A stretch of 64,000 bases of DNA from Verrucomicrobiota bacterium (GTDB lineage: Bacteria; Verrucomicrobiota; Verrucomicrobiia; Verrucomicrobiales; DEV007). A model generated the notes under the pieces. The model saw only the letters and a program-made list of their open reading frames with translations. It was not told the origin of the DNA and did not search any database. Of this stretch, positions 45,874-54,638 are shown one piece after another. A program made the position numbers and the translations under genes. Positions within the stretch are counted from its first letter, which is position 1; each line of letters starts with the position of its first letter. The stretch is from NCBI GenBank assembly GCA_963205275.1, contig CAUJIH010000047.1, forward strand, positions 42,401 to 106,400, read 5' to 3'.

Positions 45874-46287
45874 TCAATGGCCGCAACCGCAGCCACCTCC
45901 GCAACAACCGCCGGAGGAAAGCTCGTCGATTTCCGGAACTCGTCCCAGTTCCAGTGACTTTTTCACCATCTTGGTCACGAGTGATGCAATCGAGTTGAGT
46001 GAGGCTTCGGCATCGAGAAAATCGGCCGTCACAGCGTTCTCACGAAGAGAAGCGTGTGCAGCCTCATATCCGTCGATGTCCTCCTGCGTAAGTTTCCCGG
46101 CGCTCTGCTTGTAATGAAGGGACTCGCCGAGATCTGTAAAGCTGCGGTAGGCATTTTGCGCACTCGGATTTTCAAAAAATGTTTCGATCTTGGACGCGCT
46201 GTCGCGATATTCGTCAGATTCGAGAATAAAGGAGCAAAGCTCACGCGCTTTATCGAGAGTGGTGGGATTGATAGTGGAAGCTTCCAT
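45874..46287 (-). CDS. YlbF-family protein with a Cys-rich C-terminal tail
   Basis: 137 residues. Residues 10-110 match the helical YlbF/YmcA fold (DKARELCSFILESDEY at the N-terminus, then YRSFTDLGESLHYKQSAGKL and NSIASLVTKM). The last ten residues read CCGGGCGCGH, an extension that holds four cysteines and a histidine. In Bacillus the related Ric (YlbF-YmcA-YaaT) complex, which tunes RNase Y, binds iron-sulfur clusters, so a metal or Fe-S site in this tail is plausible but unproven. No YaaT-like partner is in the window. The next gene downstream is the Tsp-type protease, 126 bp away. Confidence 0.8.
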   Translation of the reverse strand: MEASTINPTTLDKARELCSFILESDEYRDSASKIETFFENPSAQNAYRSFTDLGESLHYKQSAGKLTQEDIDGYEAAHASLRENAVTADFLDAEASLNSIASLVTKMVKKSLELGRVPEIDELSSGGCCGGGCGCGH

Positions 46288-46413
46288 GATGAATAAAGAT
46301 GCAATTGGTTTCCAGTAGAGACAAGCGAGGAATCGAAAACCTTACAGGGTTCTTGAATTTCGTTTTGTTTACTGACGTTCAGGCCTCGATCAAGCCATCC
46401 GTCAGCGAAGTCG

Positions 46414-48765
46414 TCAATTGGCCTGTGGATTGCTCACCGCGTCGGCGGGCTTTACGACAGCCGGAGCGATTGGCTGAGCAGCCTCAGAGATATTCACCGG
46501 CTTTCCAGTCTTGTTGACTGCGATCAGATCCTGAAGAATTCTCAGCGTCTCTCGGACATAGGGATCCAGCTTATGGGGATATTCGAGTGCCTTGTCTGCC
46601 TCATCCTCATCCTCGTGCTTTCCACGAGACATGCCGCTCAGTTGCTCCTCGGACAAATCCTCTCGGAGCACTAGCTTTTCGGCTAAGACATTATCCTGCG
46701 TCAGCTTATAGACGGTGAACAAGCCCTTTTCGGCAACGCGGACGGATGCGAAGTATTCTGTCTGATCCTTCTTTCGAGCTTCGTTTTCCTGCTCGGCCTT
46801 TGCATTATCCGCATTCCGCTCGGCGAGATTCAGAGAGATCGTATTTTTCTTCAAGCGCTCTTTCTCCTCATTGATGTCCTGGAGGATGTACTTGAAATCT
46901 CGTCCATGATTCACTCGCTGATCTGAGGCGGCTCGTAGGGTTTCGTAATCGATGGGGCGATCAAAGAACGGAGCGTAACGGCTCGGCTCAATCGGATCCA
47001 CTAAGAGTGCATTCGGCAGATAGGCCTCACCCACTTCCGCCACATCGAGCATGGAAGGAACGTGAATTTCAGGTACGACTCCATGCCTCTGGGTTGAGTG
47101 ACCGTTGATCCTGTAAAAGGTCTGGATCGTCAGCTTAAGGGCACCCTCCTGCTCATTCGGACTGGACAGGAAGGGCAGAGAGAGTTTCTTAGCCATCACC
47201 GGACGCAATTGCTGAACTGTCCCTTTTCCAAAGGTCGATTCATCCCCTACGGTGACGGATCGCCCGTAGTCCTGAAGAGCAGCGGCGAAAATTTCAGAAG
47301 CCGACGCACTCGCCTTATTAATCAGGACGATCAGAGGCCCCCCATAAACAGCCTCCCCATTTCGAGAGAATTTTTGATCGCGATTTCCCCGCCAATCAAT
47401 AGACTGCACGACTGGCCCCTTACGAATAAAGAGGCCTGTCATATTGATCGCCTCCTCGAGCGAGCCTCCTCCGTTATCACGTAAGTCGATTACCAGTCCG
47501 TTAATTCCTTCGATGGTCAAGCGCACCAGCAGACGCCGGACATCTGCTGTCGTGCTGGTTTGCCCGCCATCCATATCTGCGTAAAAAGAGGGCAGAGTGA
47601 TCCAGCCCAGTTTCTGTTCCGCTCCAGAAGAGTCTTTCGTAATGATGAGATCAGCAGTCGCCAGACTGTCTTTTAGATCAATCTTATCGCGCTTGATTTC
47701 AACCAGCTTGATTTCACCAGGCTTGCCCATCGGGACGAGCTTCAGTTTCACGATCGTCCCGATCTCTCCTCGGATCAGATCGACGATATCGGAGAGCTTC
47801 ATTTCCACTACATCGACGAACTCTCCGTCGGACCCTTGAGCCACACCGATCACGCGATCTTTTACGTCGAGCTTGCCACCTTTCGCAGCTGGCCCCCCGA
47901 CGACCAGTCCTTCAATTGTCGCTCCACCTTCGCTTTCGTCCTTTTGTAGCATCGCTCCGATTCCAGTGAGGGATTTATTCATCCCGATTTTGAAGTTATC
48001 GTACTGCTGCTGTGGGAAGTACTCTGAGTGTGGATCGTACGCTCCGGCGATCGCTTTAATAAACAGCGAACCCACGTCCTCTGTCGTATTCTCTTTAACG
48101 CGCTTCAGAATACGATCATAGCGATCCGACACTTTTTGATAGATCGACTTCTTCGACTCTGAGGTTTCCTTCTCCGGCGTTGGCTCTTTTCCTGCCTTTT
48201 TCGCTTTTTCTGCTTCTTCTGCTGCCTTTTTCGCCAAGGCTTCAAGCAATAGTTTTTCTCGAATCAGATCACCTTCCACTAGGTTGTGCCAAAGCTGGTC
48301 GTGTTCGGTTCCGGCGGCCGCCCAAGGAGAAGTCTTACGGGAAATCTCAACGGTTTGATTTGAATCGTAATTGAAAGAGTCTGGGACCGCGAGCTTCTTT
48401 GCCAACTCCACCCGGTCACGGACGCGCTCTTCATAGACGGAAAAAATATCGAAGGCGGCGGGAATCCCACCTTTGCGAACCTGATCGTCGATCATGTGAA
48501 GATATTTTTCTCGGAAACCATCTACGTCTTCCTTAGTGAAGTAAACACGACTGAAATCCAAGAACTCCAGATAGCCTTGGAGCGTACGCTCGGACATCTT
48601 GTCGTCGAAGCGCTGGCGCAGGAAGTGCTCATCCTCCAGCATCGTAACGATCCGCAGAGCTAGGTCGCCATACTGCGTCTCTGACTGAGCCTGAACGCTC
48701 GGAATCCGAAAAGTAGCGGCGATAACCAAGAGGGCGGGAAACAGCAGCGGCCGGAGGATTTTCAT
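46414..48765 (-). CDS. tail-specific C-terminal processing protease (Prc/Tsp, S41)
   Basis: 783 residues from ATG 48765, which begins the signal peptide (about 1-26, ending VQAQ); an ATG nine codons upstream is also open. The order is a long N-terminal Tsp-specific domain (25-230), a PDZ domain (about 255-340) and the S41 core, with nucleophile Ser in NKASASASEIF and general-base Lys in FGKGTVQQ. The C-terminal DUF3340-like Tsp extension (600-783) is present. It degrades misfolded or tagged periplasmic proteins and processes lipoprotein-linked substrates in relatives. Confidence 0.92.
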   Translation of the reverse strand: MKILRPLLFPALLVIAATFRIPSVQAQSETQYGDLALRIVTMLEDEHFLRQRFDDKMSERTLQGYLEFLDFSRVYFTKEDVDGFREKYLHMIDDQVRKGGIPAAFDIFSVYEERVRDRVELAKKLAVPDSFNYDSNQTVEISRKTSPWAAAGTEHDQLWHNLVEGDLIREKLLLEALAKKAAEEAEKAKKAGKEPTPEKETSESKKSIYQKVSDRYDRILKRVKENTTEDVGSLFIKAIAGAYDPHSEYFPQQQYDNFKIGMNKSLTGIGAMLQKDESEGGATIEGLVVGGPAAKGGKLDVKDRVIGVAQGSDGEFVDVVEMKLSDIVDLIRGEIGTIVKLKLVPMGKPGEIKLVEIKRDKIDLKDSLATADLIITKDSSGAEQKLGWITLPSFYADMDGGQTSTTADVRRLLVRLTIEGINGLVIDLRDNGGGSLEEAINMTGLFIRKGPVVQSIDWRGNRDQKFSRNGEAVYGGPLIVLINKASASASEIFAAALQDYGRSVTVGDESTFGKGTVQQLRPVMAKKLSLPFLSSPNEQEGALKLTIQTFYRINGHSTQRHGVVPEIHVPSMLDVAEVGEAYLPNALLVDPIEPSRYAPFFDRPIDYETLRAASDQRVNHGRDFKYILQDINEEKERLKKNTISLNLAERNADNAKAEQENEARKKDQTEYFASVRVAEKGLFTVYKLTQDNVLAEKLVLREDLSEEQLSGMSRGKHEDEDEADKALEYPHKLDPYVRETLRILQDLIAVNKTGKPVNISEAAQPIAPAVVKPADAVSNPQAN

Positions 48766-48932
48766 CAACGGTGGGATCAAGGAAATCTGCATAATACGGA
48801 ATAGTGTGTCGTATGTCTGTTACCGACTTCTGCCAAAGACGACGGTATGAGGGGATAAATTACACGGATTCCCGGATTGCGAAATCCTTTTGTCAGGCGC
48901 AAGAAGGGAAGGAGATGAAAAAGAGATATGAA

Positions 48933-49127
48933 TCACTTTTTCTTCTTTTTTGCCGGTGGCTTAGGCAGTCCTTTCCCCGAGAGCGCGACCTTCACCGTAG
49001 GAGCAGTGCTTCGCACTTCGAGCACCGCCCTCCTGATGCCTTTCTTCTTCGGACGGAAAGTCACCCGAGTGTATTCGTGTAGATTGCATTCCGAATCGCC
49101 TCCGACGGTGAAGCGAAGCCTTGAGAT
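48933..49127 (-). pseudogene. truncated 3' remnant of a choice-of-anchor-D/ASH-type surface protein
   Basis: In the minus strand 64 codons lie between TGA (plus-strand 49128-49130) and stop 48933-48935. They read RLRFTVGGDSECNLHEYTRV and, further on, TFRPKKKG, RRAVLEVRSTAPTV and VALSGKGLPKPPA with a run of Lys at the end. This is the usual last strand pattern of choice-of-anchor D or ASH beta-sandwich repeats (TF.P...G.R.A.L.V.S...V.L.G.G). No start codon is available and it begins at a stop, so it looks like the tail of a gene whose front was lost. The opposite-strand open frame over the same bases has no protein-like features. Confidence 0.6.
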
Positions 49128-49231
49128 TCAGGCGAAGTCTGACGAAAAATCGCTGTATTAGCAGAATTTTTTTTCTGAAGCTTCGTTCACTAAGAAACAT
49201 CGGGGTTAAAGGCTGTTACTTTCGATGATTC

Positions 49232-50311
49232 CTAACGAACTTCTCGCACTCGTCCTCGGATCTCTGCGATGCTTCGACACCCAGCTAGGAGCATCGTCAC
49301 CTCTATCTCGTGCAGAAGAATCCGCATGACATGAGCCACCCCAAGTGCACCTGCCACGGATAATCCCCAGAGCGCCGGACGTCCGACCATCACAGCATCC
49401 GCCCCGAGCGCTAGAGCGATGAAAACATCCGTGCCTCGACGGATTCCCCCGTCCATAATGACTCCCGCTCGCCCTGCCACCGCGGCTACGATCTCCGGCA
49501 GAACATTGAGAGGAGTCGGCAAATCATCGATTGTTCGCCCCCCATGATTTGACACGATGATCCCATTCGCTCCTGAGTCCAGTGCTCTCCGAGCATCCTC
49601 ACGAGTCAGGACTCCTTTGAGCCAAAGCGGCATTGAGGTAATTCCGCGCAGCCATTCGATATCCTCCCAGCTCGGTAGTTCTGCGAGGTAACGAGGGTCG
49701 AGCGCTGACTCGACATTCGGCCAATCAGGTTCGCCAATCATGTTTGGAGCACCGATTTCCTGGGGAAAAGAAAAACCGGCTCGATCCTGTCGATTGCGAA
49801 TGCCACTGATCGGAGCATCCACTGTCACCACCAGCCCATCGCATCCCGCTGCCTCCAAACGACGCACTAGCTTTTCCATAAAGTTACGGTCCTTCCTCAC
49901 ATAAAGCTGGAACCACAAAGGAGCCTCTGGTTCACGAGGAATTTCCTCCACAGCGACACTGGCGCGGCAGCTCAGGACTACTCCAGCTCCCATCACCCCA
50001 GCTCCAGCCACAGTCGCCCGCTCTCCCTCTTCATGAAACAGGCGATGCGCGGCCATAGGGGCGATTAGAACGGGGTGTAATAGCCTCTGTCCAGCGACAT
50101 TGGTCGAAACCTCCGCCCCGGTCATGTCAGTCAGAACACGAGGCACGATTTCCCAGTGACGATACGACTCGACATTTTTTCGTAATCCACATTCATCCAT
50201 CGCCCCTCCCGATAGATAAGCCCAGCGATCAGGCTGGAGAAAATTCGGGGCGAGACGTTCATAATCCGCCAGAGAGACGAGGTCAGACGGAATTTGAGAC
50301 AAAGGCTTCAT
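49232..50311 (-). CDS. FMN-dependent alpha-hydroxy-acid oxidase/dehydrogenase
   Basis: 359 residues from ATG 50311, where the usual N-terminus (LADYERLAPNFLQPDRWAYL) starts; the frame is open 37 codons upstream but nothing there resembles the family. It oxidises a 2-hydroxy acid such as lactate or glycolate with FMN. Active-site pieces: YLSGGA, SCRASVAVEEI, FQLYVRKDR, VVTVDAP, LWLKGV (Lys) and the catalytic His-Arg in VSNHGGRTIDDLPT, then MDGGIRRGTDVFIALALGADAVMVGRP. Subfamily (lactate oxidase, LldD or glycolate oxidase) cannot be fixed by eye. Confidence 0.93.
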   Translation of the reverse strand: MKPLSQIPSDLVSLADYERLAPNFLQPDRWAYLSGGAMDECGLRKNVESYRHWEIVPRVLTDMTGAEVSTNVAGQRLLHPVLIAPMAAHRLFHEEGERATVAGAGVMGAGVVLSCRASVAVEEIPREPEAPLWFQLYVRKDRNFMEKLVRRLEAAGCDGLVVTVDAPISGIRNRQDRAGFSFPQEIGAPNMIGEPDWPNVESALDPRYLAELPSWEDIEWLRGITSMPLWLKGVLTREDARRALDSGANGIIVSNHGGRTIDDLPTPLNVLPEIVAAVAGRAGVIMDGGIRRGTDVFIALALGADAVMVGRPALWGLSVAGALGVAHVMRILLHEIEVTMLLAGCRSIAEIRGRVREVR

Positions 50312-50469
50312 GAGGGGATACCGGATTCTTCCATGCGCTCCCTTGTATCGCGGAAGCAGGAACCAAGCGCAATCGCTTTCACGAGAAAAAGAGAGGATGG
50401 ATTCCACTTCTTGTGGGATCAAATCAGAACAAGGTCGCGTTAAAAGTCTGGAATCCCGGAACTTTTAAC

Positions 50470-50665
50470 TTGCCTCATCTTCATAGCCTCGCTAGTCTGA
50501 CCTCGACAGTCTACGGGGCGTTATGGAATCTGGTGAAAATCCTGAACAGTCGCGCTGCGGTAACCAATTGCGAACCTCACGATGCCAATCGTCACTTCTG
50601 TGGCGGTGAAGGCGGGGCGAGCCAGAGTTGGAAGTCCGAATACTTGCGTTCCCGCATCCTTGTCA
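50470..50665 (+). ncRNA. cobalamin (B12) riboswitch upstream of ribonucleotide reductase
   Basis: The conserved core starts at 50525 with GGAATCTGGTGAAAATCC, followed by GAACAGTCGCGC and GCGGTAAC, closely matching the riboswitch consensus GGAATC.GGTGAAAATCC.GAAC.GTCGCGC. The 3' B12 box lies at 50631-50648 (GAAGTCCGAATACTTGCG; consensus AGYC.GGA.ACC.GCC) after a variable arm of about 65 nt, as in the family. The outer P1 stem ends are approximate. It is on the same strand as nrdB, whose start is about 345 bp downstream. B12 riboswitches are known to switch off class I reductases where a B12-dependent class II enzyme exists. The short plus-strand open frame over it (50413-50730) is not a gene. 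Confidence 0.78.
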
Positions 50666-50739
50666 TGGATGGCTGTGGGTCATTAGACCTAGAGCGATCT
50701 GACAGTTCTTCGCGAAAAAGAATCCACTAGAGATCGTCA

Positions 50740-50789
50740 TGTGCATGAAGCACGGACTCCCCCTCGTGTGTTCGTAACCAACATGCACA
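50740..50789 (+). promoter_or_regulatory. hairpin between riboswitch and nrdB
   Basis: TGTGCATG (50740-50747) and CATGCACA (50782-50789) are perfect 8-bp inverted copies; inside, CACG and CGTG can pair. The structure sits 75 nt after the B12 box, with no T-run after it, so it is not a classical terminator. It could be part of the switching platform, a processing site or a protein site. The rest of the 698-bp gene-free span 50312-51009 (apart from the riboswitch) shows no gene or other signal I can name. Confidence 0.4.
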
Positions 50790-51009
50790 ATCAATGACAT
50801 CGTCAAATTCAGTGACTTCAGACGAAGCTCTCGGACACCTCTTCCCGACAGTCTTCCGAGGCTCAGGCATGCCATTCTTTCGTCTCGCGTTCACTCAGAC
50901 GAATTCGAGTTCCACGATTTTTGTCCCCTTACGACACTCCCGGAAGAAGTGAGACCAAACACCACCTCACTACACCCCTCTTTCATTCTTCGATTTCACC
51001 ACTCAACTC

Positions 51010-52722
51010 ATGAATGCCACGAACAATTTAAGCTCACAAATCCGGGAAATTCTCTCGGACATACCCGTCGCCAATCTAGCCACCGTTAACAAACAGGGAA
51101 CACCTTGGGCCTCCGTGCTCCATTTCGCCTTTGACGAAGAATATGTGTACTGGTTCTCCGCAGAGGATGCCCAGCACTCTCGAAATATCGAGCGCGATCC
51201 CAAAGTCAGCCTAAACGTGTGGATTCGCGGTGATGATCTGCAGGGAGTCTATCTTCAGAGCAAGGCCGAGCTATTAACCGACAGGAGCGCCGCCATCGAA
51301 GCTTATCAGGAGAAATTCCACTCCTTTCCCGCGAACTTCGCTGCGCATAAGGCCTATCGCGCCTCGATCGGGAATATCGATCTCACAAAGACGCGGAACG
51401 GCCTATTCTATCTCGATATCGATGCCCCACCGCCTCTATCGAATCTGGAACTCAAGGTGAAAAAGCGGGATGGCGAGGAAGTTTCATTCGACCAGCAAAA
51501 GATCACGAATGCGATTCTGAAAGCCATGCAAGAAGTCTCGCACGGTGATCCCTTCGACGCGGCGATGATCTCGGGAAAGGTGGTGATGCTGATTGATAAT
51601 CGAAAGGCTAAACACGGAAGCGCCCCCTACACGCCCGAGGTAGAGGAAATTCAGGACATCGTCGAAGAGGTGTTGATGACCAGCAATTTCACGGACGTGG
51701 CGAAAGCTTACATCCTGTATCGCGATCACCGAATGCAGATGCGCAAACGCGATATTTTCAAAAAGCGTGTCAATCTGAAACCCTACGAATATCCAGAGCT
51801 TATCGAATACAAGGAAGCGATTCGCAGCTCCTATTGGGTGCATCACGAATTCAACTACACCAGCGATGTGCATGACTTCAAAGTGAACACGACGGATGTC
51901 GAAAGAAGTGCGATGAAAAACGCGATGTTGGCGATCGCTCAAATCGAAGTCAGCGTCAAAACCTTCTGGGGCGATCTGTTCAAACGACTGCCGAAACCAG
52001 AAATCGGAGCTGTCGGTTTCACCTTCGCCGAGAGTGAAGTCCGGCACAGCGATGCCTATTCCCATCTGCTGGAAATTCTCGGGCTGAATCGCGGATTTGA
52101 AGGAGTCATCGATGTCCCCGCCATCCGGAATCGAATCCGCTATCTCACGCTGCATTCAGATTTCGCAGGAAACGTGGACAATCGGGAATACACCAAGGCG
52201 ATTCTCTTGTTTTCCCTGTTCATTGAACACGTGTCGCTGTTTTCCCAATTCCTGATCATCATGTCTTTCAATAAATTTAGAAATACATTCAAAGGAATCT
52301 CCAACGCGATTGAGGCGACTTCCAAGGAAGAGCAAATTCACGGTCTTTTCGGAATCGATCTCATCAATCTGATTCGAAAGGAGAATCCGGATTGGTTTGA
52401 CGAGGACTTGAAACAAGAAGTCTTTGAAGCCTGCCGACTGGCCTGCGAGAGCGAGGAAAAGGTGCTCGACTGGATTTTCGAAGCTGGGGAACTGGACTTT
52501 CTACCCAAATCAGTCGTTCTAGAGTTCGTAAAAAATCGTCTAAACCAATCGCTAGAGCGCATCGGATATGAGGCCATTCTGCCGACGGATGCAGAACAAA
52601 TCGCGAAAACGGAATGGTTTGACGACGAGGTGATCGGAACCAAGCACGGCGACTTTTTTGTCAAGCGCTCCACCAATTACAACAAGCGATCAAAGAGCAT
52701 CACGGCTGACGATCTATTTTAA
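51010..52722 (+). CDS. nrdB: ribonucleotide reductase R2 with N-terminal FMN split-barrel and ATP-cone domains
   Basis: 570 residues, three domains in one frame. (1) About 5-137: pyridoxamine-oxidase-like FMN-binding split barrel (ANLATVNKQGTPWASVLHFA, then AEDAQHSRNIERDPKVSLNV). (2) About 147-240: ATP-cone (KVKKRDGEEVSFDQQKITNA, then VEEIQDIVEEVL). (3) About 260-570: class I R2 helical domain with Trp276, iron or manganese ligands Glu313, Glu343, His346, Glu406, Glu441 and His444, and the radical Tyr350 (EVRHSDAY, the His-plus-four position as in E. coli Tyr122). Tyr557 and the end DDLF fit the R1-docking tail. R2-linked ATP-cones are known (NrdB of Leeuwenhoekiella and Facklamia); the extra flavin-type domain is not something I recall. 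It is upstream of nrdA by 87 bp, behind a B12 riboswitch. Confidence 0.88.
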   Translation: MNATNNLSSQIREILSDIPVANLATVNKQGTPWASVLHFAFDEEYVYWFSAEDAQHSRNIERDPKVSLNVWIRGDDLQGVYLQSKAELLTDRSAAIEAYQEKFHSFPANFAAHKAYRASIGNIDLTKTRNGLFYLDIDAPPPLSNLELKVKKRDGEEVSFDQQKITNAILKAMQEVSHGDPFDAAMISGKVVMLIDNRKAKHGSAPYTPEVEEIQDIVEEVLMTSNFTDVAKAYILYRDHRMQMRKRDIFKKRVNLKPYEYPELIEYKEAIRSSYWVHHEFNYTSDVHDFKVNTTDVERSAMKNAMLAIAQIEVSVKTFWGDLFKRLPKPEIGAVGFTFAESEVRHSDAYSHLLEILGLNRGFEGVIDVPAIRNRIRYLTLHSDFAGNVDNREYTKAILLFSLFIEHVSLFSQFLIIMSFNKFRNTFKGISNAIEATSKEEQIHGLFGIDLINLIRKENPDWFDEDLKQEVFEACRLACESEEKVLDWIFEAGELDFLPKSVVLEFVKNRLNQSLERIGYEAILPTDAEQIAKTEWFDDEVIGTKHGDFFVKRSTNYNKRSKSITADDLF

Positions 52723-52809
52723 GCAAAGCAGCGACCCAACTTTTGATCAGTCTGTGGTGCCCATGACTCATCCGGATCACATCACTGATCACACGACTTT
52801 TACCCATCC

Positions 52810-54507
52810 ATGAACACTCGACCCGACACGAAAGTTACGTGGCTGACGGATCTCAGCCGACAATTCATGAATCGTGGCTATGTCCTCCCTGGCGTGGAGC
52901 CGGAGGATCGCCTCTGGGAGATCTGCCAAATCGCCGAGAATCATCTAAAAATCGAGGGCTTTGCCTCCCAGTTCTACGATTATGCCGCCAAAGGATACTA
53001 TTCCTTGTCTACGCCGATCTGGGCCAATTTTGGCTTGGGACGCGGACTGCCGATCAGTTGCTTTTCGGTGGACATCGGCGACAGCATGTCGCAGATCCTC
53101 GCAGCCCAGGCAGAAGTAGGAATGATGAGCAAGTTCGGTGGAGGCACCGGCGGATACTTCGGTCATCTGCGCGGTCGTGGCTCCCTGATTACGAATAACG
53201 GGACCTCATCAGGAGCCGTTCACTTCATGCAGCTCTTCGAGGGCCTGCTCAACGTAGTTAGCCAGGGAAATACCCGTCGGGGATCCTTCGCCGCATATCT
53301 GCCCATCACCCATCCGGATATCGAGGAGTTTCTAGAGATCGGGACCGAAGGAAATCCCATCCAGATCATGACCACGGCTGTCACCGTGCCGGATCAGTTC
53401 ATGAAGGAGATGATCGAAGGCGACAGGGGAAAGCGCGAAATCTGGTCACGAGTTCTGCAACGAAGGAGCGAAATGGGCTATCCCTATGTGTTCTTCGAAG
53501 ACACGGCGAATCGCGATACGGTGGATGTCTACAAGGACAAAGGACTAAAAATTCGACACAGCAATCTGTGTAGTGAGATTTTCCTGCCGACGAACGATGA
53601 ATGGTCCTTCGTATGTGATCTTTCCTCGATGAATCTCCTCTATTATGACGAGTGGAAGAACACGAGAGCAGTCGAGCTGATGGTGTATTTTCTCGACGCA
53701 GTCATGTCCGATTTTATCGCTAAGTTGGAAGCGATGCGCGACAGCAGCGACATCACGCAACGGCAGGGATTCTCCTTCATGAAACGGGCCTACGACTTCG
53801 CCGTGAGCAATCGTGCTCTGGGACTGGGGGCCTTCGGGTGGCACTCGTATCTCCAGTCAAAGATGCTTCCCTTCGCCAGCCGAGAGGCCGCACGTCTGAA
53901 TGTCCAAGCGTTCAAGACGATTCAGACTCAGGCTCTAGAGGCATCAAAAGACCTCGCCCAGCGTTTCGGAGAACCGGAGATTCTGAAAGGATACGGGCGG
54001 CGGAATACCACTCTCACAGCCGTCGCTCCCACCACCTCCTCTGCCTTTATTATCGGACAGGCGTCTCAGAGTATCGAGCCGATCTGGTCTAACTGCTACG
54101 TGAAAGACCTGGCAAAGGCGAAGGTCAGTATCCGCAATCTAAAATTGCAGGAAGTTCTGAATTCCTACGGCCGTGATACTCCGAGTGTGTGGAATTCGAT
54201 ACGGGATCACGATGGGAGCGTCCAGCACCTAGATTTCCTCAGTGAGAACGAGCGCGAAGTGTTCAAAACCTTTTCAGAGATCGATCCTGCCGCGATCATC
54301 GAGCAGGCAGGTGCTCGCCAGGCATTCATCGACCAGGGACAGTCGCTCAATCTGATGATCAACCCACAGACGAAGGCACGTCACATTAACGCCCTGATCA
54401 TCTACGCCTGGCAGCTCGGAGTGAAGTCGCTCTACTACCAGCACAGCACGAATGCGGCACAGGATTTCAGTCGGTCGAAGATGTGCGTGGGAGCCTGCGA
54501 AGCATAG
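52810..54507 (+). CDS. nrdA: class I ribonucleotide reductase R1 without ATP-cone
   Basis: 565 residues, short because the N-terminal ATP-cone of most R1 proteins is missing. It reduces ribonucleotides to deoxyribonucleotides. Seen: Cys84 (PISCFSV), the radical-site trio Asn252-Cys254-Glu256 (SNLCSEIFLP), second redox Cys269 (FVCDLSSMNLL), the tyrosine pair Tyr542-Tyr543 (SLYYQHS) for radical transfer from R2, and the C-terminal redox pair Cys559 and Cys563 (MCVGACEA). With the ATP-cone on the R2 partner, allosteric activity control must sit there. No NrdI, NrdH or NrdR-box-like sequence is adjacent. Confidence 0.95.
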   Translation: MNTRPDTKVTWLTDLSRQFMNRGYVLPGVEPEDRLWEICQIAENHLKIEGFASQFYDYAAKGYYSLSTPIWANFGLGRGLPISCFSVDIGDSMSQILAAQAEVGMMSKFGGGTGGYFGHLRGRGSLITNNGTSSGAVHFMQLFEGLLNVVSQGNTRRGSFAAYLPITHPDIEEFLEIGTEGNPIQIMTTAVTVPDQFMKEMIEGDRGKREIWSRVLQRRSEMGYPYVFFEDTANRDTVDVYKDKGLKIRHSNLCSEIFLPTNDEWSFVCDLSSMNLLYYDEWKNTRAVELMVYFLDAVMSDFIAKLEAMRDSSDITQRQGFSFMKRAYDFAVSNRALGLGAFGWHSYLQSKMLPFASREAARLNVQAFKTIQTQALEASKDLAQRFGEPEILKGYGRRNTTLTAVAPTTSSAFIIGQASQSIEPIWSNCYVKDLAKAKVSIRNLKLQEVLNSYGRDTPSVWNSIRDHDGSVQHLDFLSENEREVFKTFSEIDPAAIIEQAGARQAFIDQGQSLNLMINPQTKARHINALIIYAWQLGVKSLYYQHSTNAAQDFSRSKMCVGACEA

Positions 54508-54638
54508 ATTCGGAGTTCTACAGAGGTGATTTCACCTCAAAGCATCGAGTCCCTCGAAATTTTCCTCGTTTTTCGTTGCCTCTTTTCGAAGAAATTTGGC
54601 AAGATAGGAAAAGAATCCCGTGAGGGAAACGAGTCGAA

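Noticed and set aside
48928..49161. 77-codon plus-strand open frame
   Set aside because: It opens with a run of Phe codons that is the complement of the Lys tail of the minus-strand remnant, and has no domain.
50413..50730. 105-codon plus-strand open frame
   Set aside because: It coincides with the riboswitch, has no ribosome site and no protein-like pattern.
51484..52155. 223-codon minus-strand open frame
   Set aside because: Antisense to the nrdB reading frame with its conserved ligands; composition is that of an antisense shadow.
54523..54538. GAGGTGATTTCACCTC palindrome after nrdA as a terminator
   Set aside because: A 7-bp stem with only two loop bases and no T-run on either strand; more likely chance or a weak processing site.
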